NCBI RefSeq assembly: GCF_902167145.1 | Contig: NC_050096.1 | Span: forward strand, 200,648,566 to 200,712,565 | DNA length: 64,000 nucleotides | Direction: 5' to 3' | DNA from: Zea mays | Taxonomy: Eukaryota > Streptophyta > Magnoliopsida > Poales > Poaceae | Shown here: in pieces, positions 1 through 10,956 of the stretch | How positions within the stretch are numbered: the first letter of the stretch is position 1 | How the letters are laid out: each line of letters starts with the position of its first letter | The notes under the pieces: generated by a model | Told to the model about the DNA's origin: nothing | The model's input: the letters and a program-made list of their open reading frames with translations, nothing else | Database searches by the model: none | Translations under genes and position numbers: made by a program

Positions 1-777
1 CACCGGCGACCACTGCACCAGCAGCGCGACAACGACCTCCGTCTCGGGCGGCTAGACAGCAACAGCGATGACCTCAGGGCAAACGCTACTGCGAAAAGGT
101 GCTCGCTCACGTCCCCTCACGGGGGACGAGAACCAGCCACTAAAGCCAAAGAGCCAGAGGTCCGGAGCGCAGGTGGCACTGACGGTCTCGTCGGCAGAGG
201 CAACCGCTTCGGCAAGGGGAAGCCTCACCTATGGCGACCACCACCTCAGCACCGACGACAGCGGCCACCTGCCCACCAACACCGCGCCGGCGGACGGCGG
301 CCGCCCCAAAGCGCACCGGCAGATCCTCACTCTCGTCCTCGCCACAGGAACGAGAACGGGACCGTCCCAGAACACGAGTACCGCCCTCGCGGCGTACGAC
401 GTGTTGTGCGACCCCCCGGTACAGCCGGCGACGCAGGGAGGACCTGGACGTGGCTGGCTCGCGCGCGGCGAGACCGACACCCGTGCGGCAGACGGGCAGC
501 CACGCTCCGCCCCAGCGATAGGAGGTGGCACCAGAAGCAGCGCCAGAGCCGCTCAGGCCCGGGAGCCAGACACGCGGCAGCTGCCAGTGCCACGGACGGT
601 GAACGCCCTTCTCCCCCGATCACTGAGGGAAGAAGCGGGCCACTGCCCGCGTGGAGGCGGGCCCCGACTCGGCGCACCCTCCTCCCCAGCACGGATGATG
701 AACATCCTTGAAGCTGAGGGCGGGGCAGAGGCCGCAGCTCGGCTTGCTTCTCCCCACCACAAGGCTGGTAATCATCC

Positions 778-975
778 CTACGGATGACCATTGGTGAGGG
801 ACTGCAGCCGGGCTGCATGATGAAAATCCTTGAAGCCGAGCGATGACTGAAGAGCGCCAACCCCCCACGAGGTCGTGCTCCTCCAACAGCAGCAAGAAGA
901 AGGCAACACGGGTGCACCCCATCTGGGGGCTCGGAAGGTGGAAAGACGCGATGAATGCGAGGAGTGCGAAGGCAT
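778..975 (-). CDS. possible antisense ORF in the Gypsy 3' region
   Basis: An ATG-started minus-strand frame (ATG at 975-973) runs antisense to the Gypsy element for about 65 codons. A TTTAAAAAG-like box lies about 25-35 bases upstream on the minus strand (about 1000-1010). Tat-lineage Gypsy elements often carry antisense ORFs downstream of pol, so this could be a decayed one. I recognise no domain. The frame is short, serine- and arginine-rich, and could be chance in GC-rich DNA. Confidence 0.2.
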   Translation of the reverse strand: MPSHSSHSSRLSTFRAPRWGAPVLPSSCCCWRSTTSWGVGALQSSLGFKDFHHAARLQSLTNGHP

Positions 976-1502
976 GACTACCTCCCGGGGGGTCGATCCC
1001 TTTTTAAAGGCAGATCTCCTCACTCGCACCCCCAAGTGTCACGGACAGAGTCTCCACCGACGTGCTCCAGGGTTCCCACCCTACGACACGGGGGCTGGGT
1101 CCCACATGTCATGCGAGCTGACCCGAAACGCGAAGAAGGCAAACCGCCGCACGCGAAGCATGTAACCACCCTGCGGTTATAAGAATTCCCTCATCCTCGC
1201 CGAAACCAGCGGTCGAAAGGGCAGACCGCCACGCAAGAAGCATGCAACCGCACCACGGTTGTGCACCCTTTCGGCTTCATCGCATCCGGTGGTCCAGCAT
1301 GGAGGCCCAGGCCCGCATGTCATGTAGCCGGCGCACCGGTTACTACGTGCAAGGAAACCGCACCGCCACTCACGCCAATGTCGCGTCTTCTCGACTACAG
1401 AACCAGTGCCGCGACTCGAGGCAGCCTAGCGTGAAACCCAACAGTGCCAATTGAGTGCAACGATCACGGGTCAGTCAGCCGCGGGGATGGGCGTGACGAT
1501 CG

Positions 1503-1507
1503 ATATG
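1503..1507. repeat. target-site duplication of element 1, left copy (ATATG)
   Basis: ATATG lies immediately before the LTR terminus TGATAGTCGCC and is repeated exactly at 10952-10956 after the other LTR. This shows a single insertion event into the Gypsy element. Confidence 0.93.
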
Positions 1508-2816
1508 TGATAGTCGCCTAGAGGGGGGGGGGGGTGAATAGGGCGAAACTGAAATTTACAAATATAAACACAACTACAAGCCGGGTTAGCGTTAGAAATA
1601 AAAACGAGTCCGCGAGAGAGAGGGTGCAAAATAAATCGCAAGCAAAATGAAGAGTGTGACACGCGGATTTGTTTTACCGAGGTTCGGTTCTCGCAAACCT
1701 ACTCCCCGTTGAGGAGGCCACAAAGGCCGGGTCTCTTTCAACCCTTCCCTCTCTCAAACGGTCCCTCGGACCGAGTGAGCTTCTCTTCTCAAATTACTTG
1801 GGAATCAAACTTCCCGCAAGGACCACCACACAATTGGTGTCTCTTGCCTCAATTACAAGTGAGTGGTTGATCACAAGAAAGAATGCGAAAGAAAAGAAGC
1901 GATCCAAGCGCAAGAGCTCAAATGAACACTACAAATCACTCTCTCTAGTCACTAAGGCTTTGTATGGAGTTGGGAGAGGATTTGATCTCTTTTGGTGTGC
2001 TTTGCAATGAATGCTAGCTCTTGTATAGTGGTTGGAAGCTGGAAAACTTGGATGCAATGAATGGTGGGGTGGTTGGGGTATTTATAGCCCCACCCACCAA
2101 ACATGACCGTTGGTGGAGGCTGTCTGTCGTATGGTGCACCGGACAGTCCGGTGTACACCGGACATGTCCGGTGCGCCAGCCACGTCACCAAAGTCGTTGC
2201 AATTCGACCGTTGGAGTTCTGACTTCTGGGCCCGCCTGGATGTCCGGTGCACACCGGACACGTACTGTAGAGTGTCCGGTGCGCCAGCATGGGCGTGCCT
2301 GACTTCTGCGCGCTTCTGGCGCGCATTGAATGCGCCTGCAGGTGACCGTTGGCGCGAAGTAGCCGTTGCTCCGTAGATGCACCGGACAGTCCGATGTACA
2401 CCGGACATGTCCGGTGAATTATAGCGGAGCAGCCGTTATGATTTCCCGAGGCTGCCAAGTTCCAGAGCCGCGTCTTCTTGGAGCACCGGACACTGTCCGG
2501 TGTACACCGGACAGTCCGGTGAATTATAGCGCGCCGGCTTCTGGAAAATCCCGAGACTGAGGAGTTCTGCGCGAAGTCCCCTGGTGCACCGGACAGGTAC
2601 TGTAGAATGTCCGGTGCGCCAGTCCAGGGCACACTTCGGTATGCTTTTAGCTCTCCATTTTGAACCCAACGTTGGTCTTTTTAATTGGCTTGTTGTGAAC
2701 CTTTGGCACCTGTATAACTTATACACTAGAGCAAACTAGTTAGTCCAATTATTTGTGTTGGGCAATTCAACCACCAAAGTTATTTAGGAACTAGGTGTAA
2801 GCCTAATTCCCTTTCA
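1508..2816 (-). repeat. 3' LTR of element 1
   Basis: It reads TGAAAGGG...GACTATCA on the minus strand. The minus-strand TATA box TATAAATA is at 2079-2086. Between about 2138 and 2605 it holds several CACCGGACAGTCCGGTG-type palindromes. A run of 12 G (1523-1534) lies near the U5 end. It is homologous over its whole length to 9623-10951. Confidence 0.93.
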
Positions 2817-2831
2817 ATCTCCCCCTTTTTG
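2817..2831 (-). promoter_or_regulatory. polypurine tract of element 1
   Basis: On the minus strand this reads AAAAAGGGGGAGAT directly before the LTR start TGAAAGG. It is the expected site for plus-strand DNA priming in reverse transcription. Confidence 0.85.
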
Positions 2832-3600
2832 GTGATTGATGCCAACACAAACTAAAGCAAATATAGAAGTGCATAATTGAACTAGTTTGCATAATGTAAG
2901 TGCAAAGGTTGCTTGGAATTGAGCCAATATAAATACTTACAAGATATGCATGGATCGTTCCTTTGTTTTTAATATTTTGGACCACGCTTGCACCACATGT
3001 TTTGTTTTTGCAAACTATTTTGTAAATCCTTTTCAAAGTTCTTTTGCAAAAAGTCAAAGGTAAATGAATACGATTTTATGAAGCATTTTCAAGATTTGAA
3101 ATTTTCTCCCCCTGTTTCAAATGCTTTTCCTTTGACTAAACAAAACTCCCCCTAAATGAGATCCTCCTCTTAGTGTTCAAGAGGGTTTTGATATACCATT
3201 TTTGAAATACTACTTTCTCCCTCTTTTGAACACAATAGGATACCAATTGAAAATACTTTTTGAAAAACTAAGTTTTTGAAATTGGTGGTGGTGCGGTCCT
3301 TTTGCTTTGGGCTCATACTTTCTCCCCCTTTCGCATGAATCGCCAAAAACGGAATCATGAAGATTATACCAAAGATGGAGTCCTTTTGCTTGGTGCTCAT
3401 GCTTTCTTCCCAAAAATGGAGAGGTGCTTGGAGTGGCGGCGAAGGATGAGTTACGGAGTGGAAGCCTTTGTCTTCGCCAAAGACTCCAATTCCCTTTCAA
3501 TACACCTATGACTTGGTTTGAAATAGACTTGAAAAACACATTAGTCATAGCATATGAAAGAGACATGATCAAAGGTATACACATGAGCTATGTGAGCAAG
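2832..3600 (-). other. 3' spacer of element 1 between pol and polypurine tract
   Basis: Non-coding, T-rich on the plus strand, with repeated CTCCCCC tracts. One TACCAATTGA motif (3241-3250) matches the LTR/primer-site junction of the same element. Related spacers occur in elements 4 and 5 (for example near 48680-48720 and 56610-56641). Confidence 0.7.
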
Positions 3601-6600
3601 TTAGCAAAAGAAATTGCGCAAATCAAGAATATTGAGCTCATGCCTAAGTTTGTTAAAAGTTTGTTCATCAAGAGGCTTGGTAAAGATATCGGCTAATTAA
3701 TCTTTAGTATTAATGTAAGAAATCTCGATATCTCCCTTTTGTTGGTGATCCCTAAGAAAATGATACCGAATGGCTATATGTTTAGTGCGGCTGTGCTCGA
3801 CGGGATTATCCGCCATCTTGATTGCACTCTCATTATCACATAGCAAAGGGACTTTGGTTAATTTGTAACCGTAGTCCCACAGGGTTTGCCTCATCCAAAG
3901 CAATTGCGCGCAACATTGGCCTGCGGCGATATACTCGGCTTCGGCGGTAGAAAGAGCAACCGAATTTTGCTTCTTTGAAGCCCAAGACACCAAGGATCTT
4001 CCCAAGAACTGGCAAGTCCCCGATGTGCTCTTCCTATTGATTTTACACCCTGCCCAATCGGCATCTGAATAACCAATCAAATCAAATGTGGATCCCCTAG
4101 GATACCAAAGCCCAAACTTAGGAGTGTAAGCCAAATATCTCAAGATTCGTTTTACGGGCGTAAGGTGAGCTTCCTTAGGGTCGGCTTGGAATCTTGCACA
4201 CATGCAAACAGAAAGCATAATATCCGGTCGAGATGCACATAAATAGAGTAAAGAACCTATCATCGACCGGTATACCTTTTGATCCACGGACTTACCTTCC
4301 GTGTCGAGGTCGAGATGTCCATTAGTTCCCATGGGTGTCTTGATGGGCTTGGCATCCTTCATCCCAAACTTGTTTAGAATGTCTTGAGTATACTTCGTTT
4401 GGCTAATGAAGGTGCCCTCTTGGAGTTGCTTCACTTGAAACCCTAAGAAGTACTTCAAATCCCCCATCATAGACATCTCGAATTTCTGTGTCATGATCCT
4501 ACTAAACTCTTCACATGTAGATTCGTTAGTAGACCCAAATATAATATCATCAACATAAATTTGGCATACAAACAAATCATTTTCAAGAGTTTTAGTAAAG
4601 AGTGTAGGATCGGCTTTTCCGACTTTGAATCCATTTGCAATAAGAAAATCTCTAAGGCATTCATACCATGCTCTTGGGGCTTGCTTGAGCCCATAAAGCG
4701 CATTAGAGAGCTCATAGACATGATTAGGATACTCACTGTCTTCAAAGCCGGGAGGTTGCTCAACATAGACCTCTTCCTTGATTGGTCCATTGAGGAAGGC
4801 ACTTTTCACGTCCATTTGATAAAGCTTAAAGCCATGGTAAGTAGCATAGGCTAATAATATGCGAATTGACTCAAGCCTAGCTACAGGTGCATAGGTTTCA
4901 CCGAAATCCAAACCTTCGACTTGGGAGTATCCCTTGGCCACAAGTCGAGCTTTGTTCCTTGTCACCACACCATGCTCATCTTGCTTGTTGCGGAAGACCC
5001 ATTTGGTTCCTACAACATTTTGATTAGGACGTGGAACTAAATGTCATACCTCATTCCTAGTGAAGTTGTTGAGCTCCTCTTGCATCGCCACCACCCAATC
5101 CGAATCTTGGAGTGCTTCCTCTACCCTGTGGGGCTCAATAGAGGAAACAAAAGAATAATGCTCACAAAAATGTGCAACTCGAGATCTAGTGGTTACCCCC
5201 TTATGAATGTCGCCGAGGATGGTGTCGACGGGGTGATCTCGTTGAATTGCTTGGTGGACTCTTGGGTGTGGTGGCCTTTGCTCTTCATCCTCCTTGTTTT
5301 GATCATTTGCATCTCCCCCTTGATCATTGCCGTCATCTTGAGGTGGCTCATTTGCTTGATCTTCTACTTCATCAACTTGAGCTTCATCCTCATTTTGAGT
5401 CGGTGGAGACGCTTGCGTGGAGGAGGACGGTTGATCTTGTGCATTTGGAGGCTCTTCAGATTCCTTAGGACACACATCCCCAATGGACATGTTCCTTAGC
5501 GCGATGCACGGAGCCTCTTCAATACCTATCTCATCAAGATCAACTTGCTCTACTTGAGAGCCGTTAGTCTCATCAAACACAACGTCACAAGAAACTTCAA
5601 CTTGTCCGGAGGACTTGTTAAAGACTCTATATGCCCTTGTGTTTGAATCATATCCTAGTAAAAAGCCTTCTACAGTCTTAGGAGCAAATTTAGATTTTCT
5701 ACCTCTTTTAACAAGAATAAAGCATTTGCTACCAAAGACTCTAAAATATGAAATATTGGGCTTTTTACCGGTTAGGAGTTCATAAGATGTCTTCTTGAGG
5801 ATTCGGTGTAGATATAACCGGTTGATGGCGTAGCAGGCGGTGTTGACCGCCTCGGCCCAAAACCGATCCGAAGTCTTGTACTCATCAAGCATGGTTCTAG
5901 CCATGTCCAATAGAGTTCGATTCTTCCTCTCCACTACACCATTTTGTTGAGGGGTGTAGGGAGAAGAGAACTCATGCTTGATGCCCTCCTCCTCAAGGAA
6001 GCCTTCAATTTGTGAGTTCTTGAACTCCGTCCCGTTGTCGCTTCTAATTTTCTTGATCCTTAAGCCAAACTCGTTTTGAGCTCGTCTTAAGAATCCCTTC
6101 AAGGTTTCTTGGGTTTGAGATTTTTCCTACAAAAAGAACACCCAAGTGAAGCGAGAATAATCATCCACTATTACAAGACAATACTTACTCCCGCCGATGC
6201 TTATGTATGCAATCAGGCCGAATAGATCCATGTGGAGCAGCTCAAGTGGCCTGTCGGTCGTCATGATGTTCTTGTGTGGATGATGGGCACCAACTTGCTT
6301 TCCTGCTTGGCATGCGCTACAAATCCTGTCTTTCTCAAAATGAACATTTCTTAGTCCTAAAATGTGTTCTCCCTTTAGAAGCTTATGAAGATTCTTCATC
6401 CCAACATGGGCTAGTCGGCGGTGCCAGAGCCAACCCATGTTAGTCTTAGCAATTAAGCATGTGTCGAGTTCAGCTCTATCAAAATCTACTAAGTATAGCT
6501 GACCCTCTAACACACCCTTAAATGCTATTGAATCATCACTTCTTCTAAAGACAGTGACACCTACATCAGTAAAGAGACAGTTGTAGCCTATTTTGCATAA

Positions 6601-6843
6601 CTGAGATACGGAAAGCAAATTGTAATCTAAAGAATCTACAAGAAAAACATTGGAAATAGAATGGTCAGGAGATATAGCAATTTTACCCAATCCTTTGACC
6701 AAACCTTGGTTTCCATCCCCGAATGTGATTGCTCGTTGGGGATCTTGATTTTTCTCGTAGGAGGAGAACATCTTCTTCTCCCCTGTCATGTGGTTTGTGC
6801 ACCCGCTGTCGAGTATCCAACTTGAGCCCCCAGATTCATAAAC
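3601..6843 (-). pseudogene. pol: element 1 pol (protease-integrase-RT-RNase H), three nonsense codons
   Basis: One frame of 1081 codons runs from GTTTATG at 6843 to a TAA at 3601. Visible motifs in order are the protease LDSGCTNHM, integrase zinc-binding [10 protein letters not shown] with CSACQAGKQ, catalytic HMDLFG and RSDNGTEF, then [38 protein letters not shown] and [10 protein letters not shown], and RNase [13 protein letters not shown] and HSRTKHIAI. In-frame stops lie at 6127-6129 (TAG, codon about 239), 5044-5046 (TGA, about 600) and 3697-3699 (TAA, about 1049). The aligned codons in element 2 are CAG, TGG and CAA, so each break is explained by a single transition. No frameshift is needed. 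The product would be truncated after the integrase catalytic start, so this pol is dead. Confidence 0.92.
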
Positions 6844-6856
6844 CTACAAAACGAGT

Positions 6857-9574
6857 TTAGTTCTTGACTTTAGGTACCCAAATGGTTTTGGGTCCTTTGG
6901 CATTAGATACAAGAACTTTGGGTACCCAAACACAAGTCTTTGACCCCTTGTGCTTGCCCCCAACATATTTGGCAACTACTTTGCCGGATTTGTTAGTCAA
7001 CACATAAGATGCATCAAAAGTTTTAAATGAAAGACTATGTTCATTTGATGCACTAGGAGTTTTCTTCTTAGGCAACTTAGCACGGGTTGGTTGCCTAGAG
7101 CTAGATGTCTCACCCTTATACATAAAAGCATGGTTAGGTCCAGAGTGAGACATCCTAGAATGAATTCTCCTAATTTTGTCCTCAGGATAACCGGCAGGGT
7201 ATAAAATGTAACCCTCGTTATCCTGAGGCATGGGAGCCTTGCCCTTTACAAAGTTAGACAATTTTTTAGGAGGGGCATTAAGTTTGACATTGTCTCCCCT
7301 TTGGAATCCAATGCCATCCTTGATGCCAGGGCGTCTCCCACTATAGAGCATACTTCTAGCAAATTTAAACTTTTCATTTTCTAAGTTATGCTCGGCAATT
7401 TTAGCATCTAGTTTTGCTATATGATCATTTTGTTGTTTAATTAAAGTCATGTGATCATGAATAGCATCAACATCAATATCTCTACATCTAGTGCAAATAG
7501 AAGTGTGCTCAACGGTAGATGTAGAGGGTTTGCAAGATTTTAATTCTACAACCTTAGCATGCAAGATATCATTCTTAGTTCTAAGGTCGGAAATGGTAGT
7601 ATTGCAAACATCAAAATCTTTAGCCTTAGCAATTAATTTTTCATTTTCATTCTTAACGCTAACAAGAGATAAGTTCAATTCTTCAATCTTAGCAAGTAAA
7701 TCATCATTATCATTTCTAAGATTGGGAATTGAAACATTACAAGCAATAGAATCAACCTTAGCTAATAAATTAGAATTCTCGTTTCTAAGGTTGTCTATAG
7801 TCTCATGGCAATTGCTTAGCTCACTAGACAATTTTTCACATTTTTCTACTTCTAGAGCATAAGCATTTTTAACCTTAACATGCTTCTTATTTTCTTTAAT
7901 AAGGAAGTCCTCTTGGGTGTCCAAGAGATCATCCTTTTCATGAATGGCACTAATCAATTCATTAAGTTTCTCTTTTTGTTGCATGTTGAGGTTGGCAAAA
8001 AGAGAGCGCAAGTTATCTTCCTCATCACTAACATTTTCATCACTAGAGGATTCATATCTAGTGGAGGATTTAGATTTAACCTTCTTCTTTTTGCCGTCCT
8101 TTGCCATGAGGCACTTGTGGCCGATGTTGGGCAAGAGAAGACCCTTGGTGACGGCGATGTTGGCGGCGTCCTCGTCGTCGGAGGAGTCGGTGGAGCTCTC
8201 GTCGGAGTCCCACTCGCGGCACACGTGGGCATCACCGCCTCTCTTCTTGTGGTACCTCTTCTTTTCTCTTCTCTTGCCCTTCTTGTCGTCCCCACGGTCA
8301 CTGTCACTAGATATAGGACATTTTGCAATAAAATGACCGGGCTTACCACATTTGTAGCAAACCTTCTTGGAGCGGGGCTTGTAGTCTTTCCCCCTCCTTT
8401 GCTTGAGGATTTGGCGAAAGCTTTTGATGACAAGCGCCATTTCCTCGTTGTCGAGCTTGGAGGCGTCGATGGGTGTTCTACTTGAAGTAGGCTCCTCCTT
8501 CTTTTCCTCCGTCGCCTTGAATGCGACGGGTTGAGCTTCGAACGTGGAGGGATCATCAAGCTCGTTGATCTTCCTCGAGCCTTCGATCATGCACTCAAAA
8601 CTTACAAAATTCCCGATTACTTCCTCGGGAGTCATTAGTGTATATCTAGGGTTGCCACGAATTAATTGAACTTGAGTAGGGTTAAGAAAAATAAATGATC
8701 TTAAAATAACCTTAACCATTTCGTGGTCATCCCATTTCTTGCTCCCGAGGTTGCGCACTTGATTCACCAAGGTCTTGAGCCGGTTGTACATATTTTGTGG
8801 CTCCTCCCCTTTGCGAAGCCGGAATCGACCGAGCTCCCCCTCGATCGTCTCCCGCTTGGTGATCTTTGTGAGCTCATCTCCTTCGTGTGCGGTCTTGAGA
8901 ACATCCCAAACCTCCTTGGCGCTCTTCAACCCTTGTACTTTGTTATACTCTTCTCTACTTAGAGAGGCGAGGAGTATTGTTGTTGCTTGAGAGTTGAAGT
9001 GCTCGATTTGGGCCACCTCATCCTCATCATAGTCTTCATCCCCTACGGATGGTACCTGTGCACCAAACTCAACAACATCCCATATACTTTTGTGGAGTGA
9101 GGTTAGATGAAATCGCATTAAATCACTCCACCTAGCATAATCTTCACCATCAAATGTCGATGGTTTGCCTAATGGGACGGAAAGTAAAGGTGTATGTTTA
9201 GAAATGCGAGGGTAGCGTAAGGGGATCTTACTATACTTCTTGCGCTCTTGGCGCTTAGAAGTGACGGACGCCGCGTCGGAGCCGGAGGTGGATGTTGATG
9301 AAGAGTCGGTCTCGTAGTAGACCACTTTCCTCATCTTCTTTTTCTTGTCCCCACTCCGACGAGGCTTGTGAGGAGAGGATTTTTCCTTCTTCTCTTTGTG
9401 TGAAGAAGATTTCTTCTCCTTCCCTTTGGAGGAGTACTTCTTCTTCTCCTTCCCTTTGGAGGAGTCTTTCTTCTCCATCCTCTTGGTGCGGGACTCTTTC
9501 GATGAAGTGCTCCCGTGGCTTGTAGTGGGCTTTTCGCCGGTCTCCATCTCCTTCTTGGCGTGATCTCCCGACAT
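6857..9574 (-). CDS. gag: element 1 Gag polyprotein
   Basis: About 905 residues from ATG at 9574; an upstream GTG is not needed. The N-terminus is Lys/Ser/Glu-rich and low complexity (about residues 1-110). It is followed by the copia Gag core beginning near PLGKPSTFDGEDYARW. One CCHC zinc knuckle, CYKCGKPGHFIAKC, lies near the middle. A long charged, coiled-coil-like half follows, and the end has repeated WVPK motifs. Gag forms the virus-like particle and binds element RNA. The stop TAA is followed 13 bases later by TAG|GT, where the pol frame opens one base out of phase. The frame is intact although pol is broken, so this copy could at most supply Gag in trans. Confidence 0.9.
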   Translation of the reverse strand: MSGDHAKKEMETGEKPTTSHGSTSSKESRTKRMEKKDSSKGKEKKKYSSKGKEKKSSSHKEKKEKSSPHKPRRSGDKKKKMRKVVYYETDSSSTSTSGSDAASVTSKRQERKKYSKIPLRYPRISKHTPLLSVPLGKPSTFDGEDYARWSDLMRFHLTSLHKSIWDVVEFGAQVPSVGDEDYDEDEVAQIEHFNSQATTILLASLSREEYNKVQGLKSAKEVWDVLKTAHEGDELTKITKRETIEGELGRFRLRKGEEPQNMYNRLKTLVNQVRNLGSKKWDDHEMVKVILRSFIFLNPTQVQLIRGNPRYTLMTPEEVIGNFVSFECMIEGSRKINELDDPSTFEAQPVAFKATEEKKEEPTSSRTPIDASKLDNEEMALVIKSFRQILKQRRGKDYKPRSKKVCYKCGKPGHFIAKCPISSDSDRGDDKKGKRREKKRYHKKRGGDAHVCREWDSDESSTDSSDDEDAANIAVTKGLLLPNIGHKCLMAKDGKKKKVKSKSSTRYESSSDENVSDEEDNLRSLFANLNMQQKEKLNELISAIHEKDDLLDTQEDFLIKENKKHVKVKNAYALEVEKCEKLSSELSNCHETIDNLRNENSNLLAKVDSIACNVSIPNLRNDNDDLLAKIEELNLSLVSVKNENEKLIAKAKDFDVCNTTISDLRTKNDILHAKVVELKSCKPSTSTVEHTSICTRCRDIDVDAIHDHMTLIKQQNDHIAKLDAKIAEHNLENEKFKFARSMLYSGRRPGIKDGIGFQRGDNVKLNAPPKKLSNFVKGKAPMPQDNEGYILYPAGYPEDKIRRIHSRMSHSGPNHAFMYKGETSSSRQPTRAKLPKKKTPSASNEHSLSFKTFDASYVLTNKSGKVVAKYVGGKHKGSKTCVWVPKVLVSNAKGPKTIWVPKVKN

Positions 9575-9604
9575 CACTTCGAGCGGTTAGGCTCTAATGA
9601 AGCA

Positions 9605-9620
9605 CCGGGCTTTGATACCA
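9605..9620 (-). promoter_or_regulatory. primer binding site of element 1
   Basis: The minus strand reads TGGTATCAAAGCCCGG, complementary with few mismatches to the 3' end of plant initiator Met tRNA. It is two bases from the LTR end. It fixes the right LTR as the 5' LTR and the element as minus strand. Confidence 0.88.
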
Positions 9621-9622
9621 AT

Positions 9623-10951
9623 TGATAGTCGCCTAGAGGGGGGGGGGGTGAATAGGGCGAAACTGAAATTTACAAATATAAACACAACTACAAGCCGGGT
9701 TAGCGTTAGAAATAAAAACGAGTCCGCGAGAGAGAGGGTGCAAAACAAATCGCAAGCAAAATGAAGAGTGTGACACGCGGATTTGTTTTACCGAGGTTCG
9801 GTTCTCGCAAACCTACTCCCCGTTGAGGAGGCCACAAAGGCCGAGTCTCTTTCAACCCTTCCCTCTCTCAAACGGTCTCTCGGACCGAGTGAGCTTCTCT
9901 TCTCAAATTACTTGGGAATCAAACTTCCCGCAAGGACCACCACACAATTGGTGTCTCTTGCCTCAATTACAAGTGAGTGGTTGATCACAAGAAAGAATGC
10001 GAAAGAAAAGAAGCGATCCAAGCGCAAGAGCTCAAATGAACACTACAAATCACTCTCTCTAGTCACTAAGGCTTTGTATGGAGTTGGGAGAGGATTTGAT
10101 CTCTTTTGGTGTGCTTTGCAATGAATGCTAGCTCTTGTATAGTGGTTGGAAGCTGAAAAACTTGGATGCAATGAATGGTGGGGTGGTTGGGGTATTTATA
10201 GCCCCACCCACCAAACATGACCGTTGGTGGAGGCTGTCTGTCGTATGGTGCACCGGACAGTCCGGTGTACACCGGACATGTCCGGTGCGCCAGCCACGTC
10301 ACCAAAGCCGTTGCAGTTCGACCGTTGGAGTTCTGACTTCTGGGCCCGCCTGGATGTCCGGTGCACACCGGACACGTACTGTAGAGTGTCCGGTGCGCCA
10401 GCATGGGCGTGCCTGACTTCTGCGCGCTTCTGGCGCGCATTGAATGTGCCTGCAGGTGACCGTTGGCGCGAAGTAGTCGTTGCTCCGTAGATGCACCGGA
10501 CAGTCCGGTGTACACCGGACATGTCCGATGAATTATAGCGGAGCAGCCGTTATGATTTCCCGAGGCTGCCAAGTTCCAGAGCCGCGTCTTCTTGGAGCAC
10601 CGGACACTGTCCGGTGTACACCGGACAGTCCGGTGAATTATAGCGCGCCGGCTTCTGGAAAATCCCGAGGCTGAGGAGTTCTGCGCGAAGTCCCCTGGTG
10701 CACCGGACAGGTACTGTAGAATGTCCGGTGGTGCACCGGACATGTCCGATGCGCCAGTCCAGGGCACACTTCGGTATGCTTTTAGCTCTCCATTTTGAAC
10801 CCAACGTTGGTCTTTTTAATTGGCTTGTTGTGAACCTTTGGCACCTGTATAACTTATACACTAGAGCAAACTAGTTAGTCCAATTATTTGTGTTGGGCAA
10901 TTCAACCACCAAAATTATTTAGGAACTAGGTGTAAGCCTAATTCCCTTTCA
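9623..10951 (-). repeat. 5' LTR of element 1
   Basis: TATA box TATAAATA on the minus strand at 10193-10200. The palindrome array spans about 10252-10755 and has one extra CACCGGACATGTCCGATG unit compared with the left LTR. The G run is 11 long, against 12 in the left LTR. Confidence 0.93.
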
Positions 10952-10956
10952 ATATG
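10952..10956. repeat. target-site duplication of element 1, right copy (ATATG)
   Basis: Exact match to 1503-1507. Confidence 0.93.

Larger units (their letters stand above)
1..1507 (+). mobile_element. Gypsy (Huck/Tat-like) internal non-coding region, left part
   Basis: This GC-rich stretch has no recognisable gag, protease, RT or integrase. It is assigned to the Gypsy element because it ends at one target duplication of copia element 1 (ATATG, 1503-1507), and the same kind of sequence resumes after the second copy and runs into a Gypsy LTR at 12226. It would be the region between pol and the 3' LTR of a plus-strand element. A short module is present twice, about 690-722 and 812-842, each with ATGATGAA[C/A]ATCCTTGAAGC. 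Long open frames here are probably a GC-content effect. The 5' part of the element lies outside the window. Confidence 0.5.
1508..10951 (-). mobile_element. copia element 1, full-length Sire/Maximus-type retrotransposon (Ji/Opie-like)
   Basis: The element is complete: two LTRs of about 1.31 and 1.33 kb with TG...CA ends, a polypurine tract, a primer binding site matching initiator Met tRNA, gag and pol on the minus strand, and 5-bp duplications. The order gag, protease, integrase, RT, RNase H is that of Ty1/copia. The long Gag (about 905 residues) and the long 3' spacer are typical of the Sire lineage. LTRs differ by roughly a dozen substitutions by eye, nearly all transitions, plus a length change near 10737, so the insertion is fairly recent. 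Pol carries three in-frame stops, so this copy is not autonomous. Confidence 0.93.

Noticed and set aside
68..787. 239-codon open frame at the window start
   Set aside because: No domain or known motif, overlapping open frames on both strands, very GC-rich; probably chance in Gypsy non-coding DNA.
2021..2632. ORFs of up to 226 codons rich in CPVYTG / GAPD repeats in LTRs
   Set aside because: They translate the CACCGGACAGTCCGGTG palindromes in several frames of every LTR; not genes.
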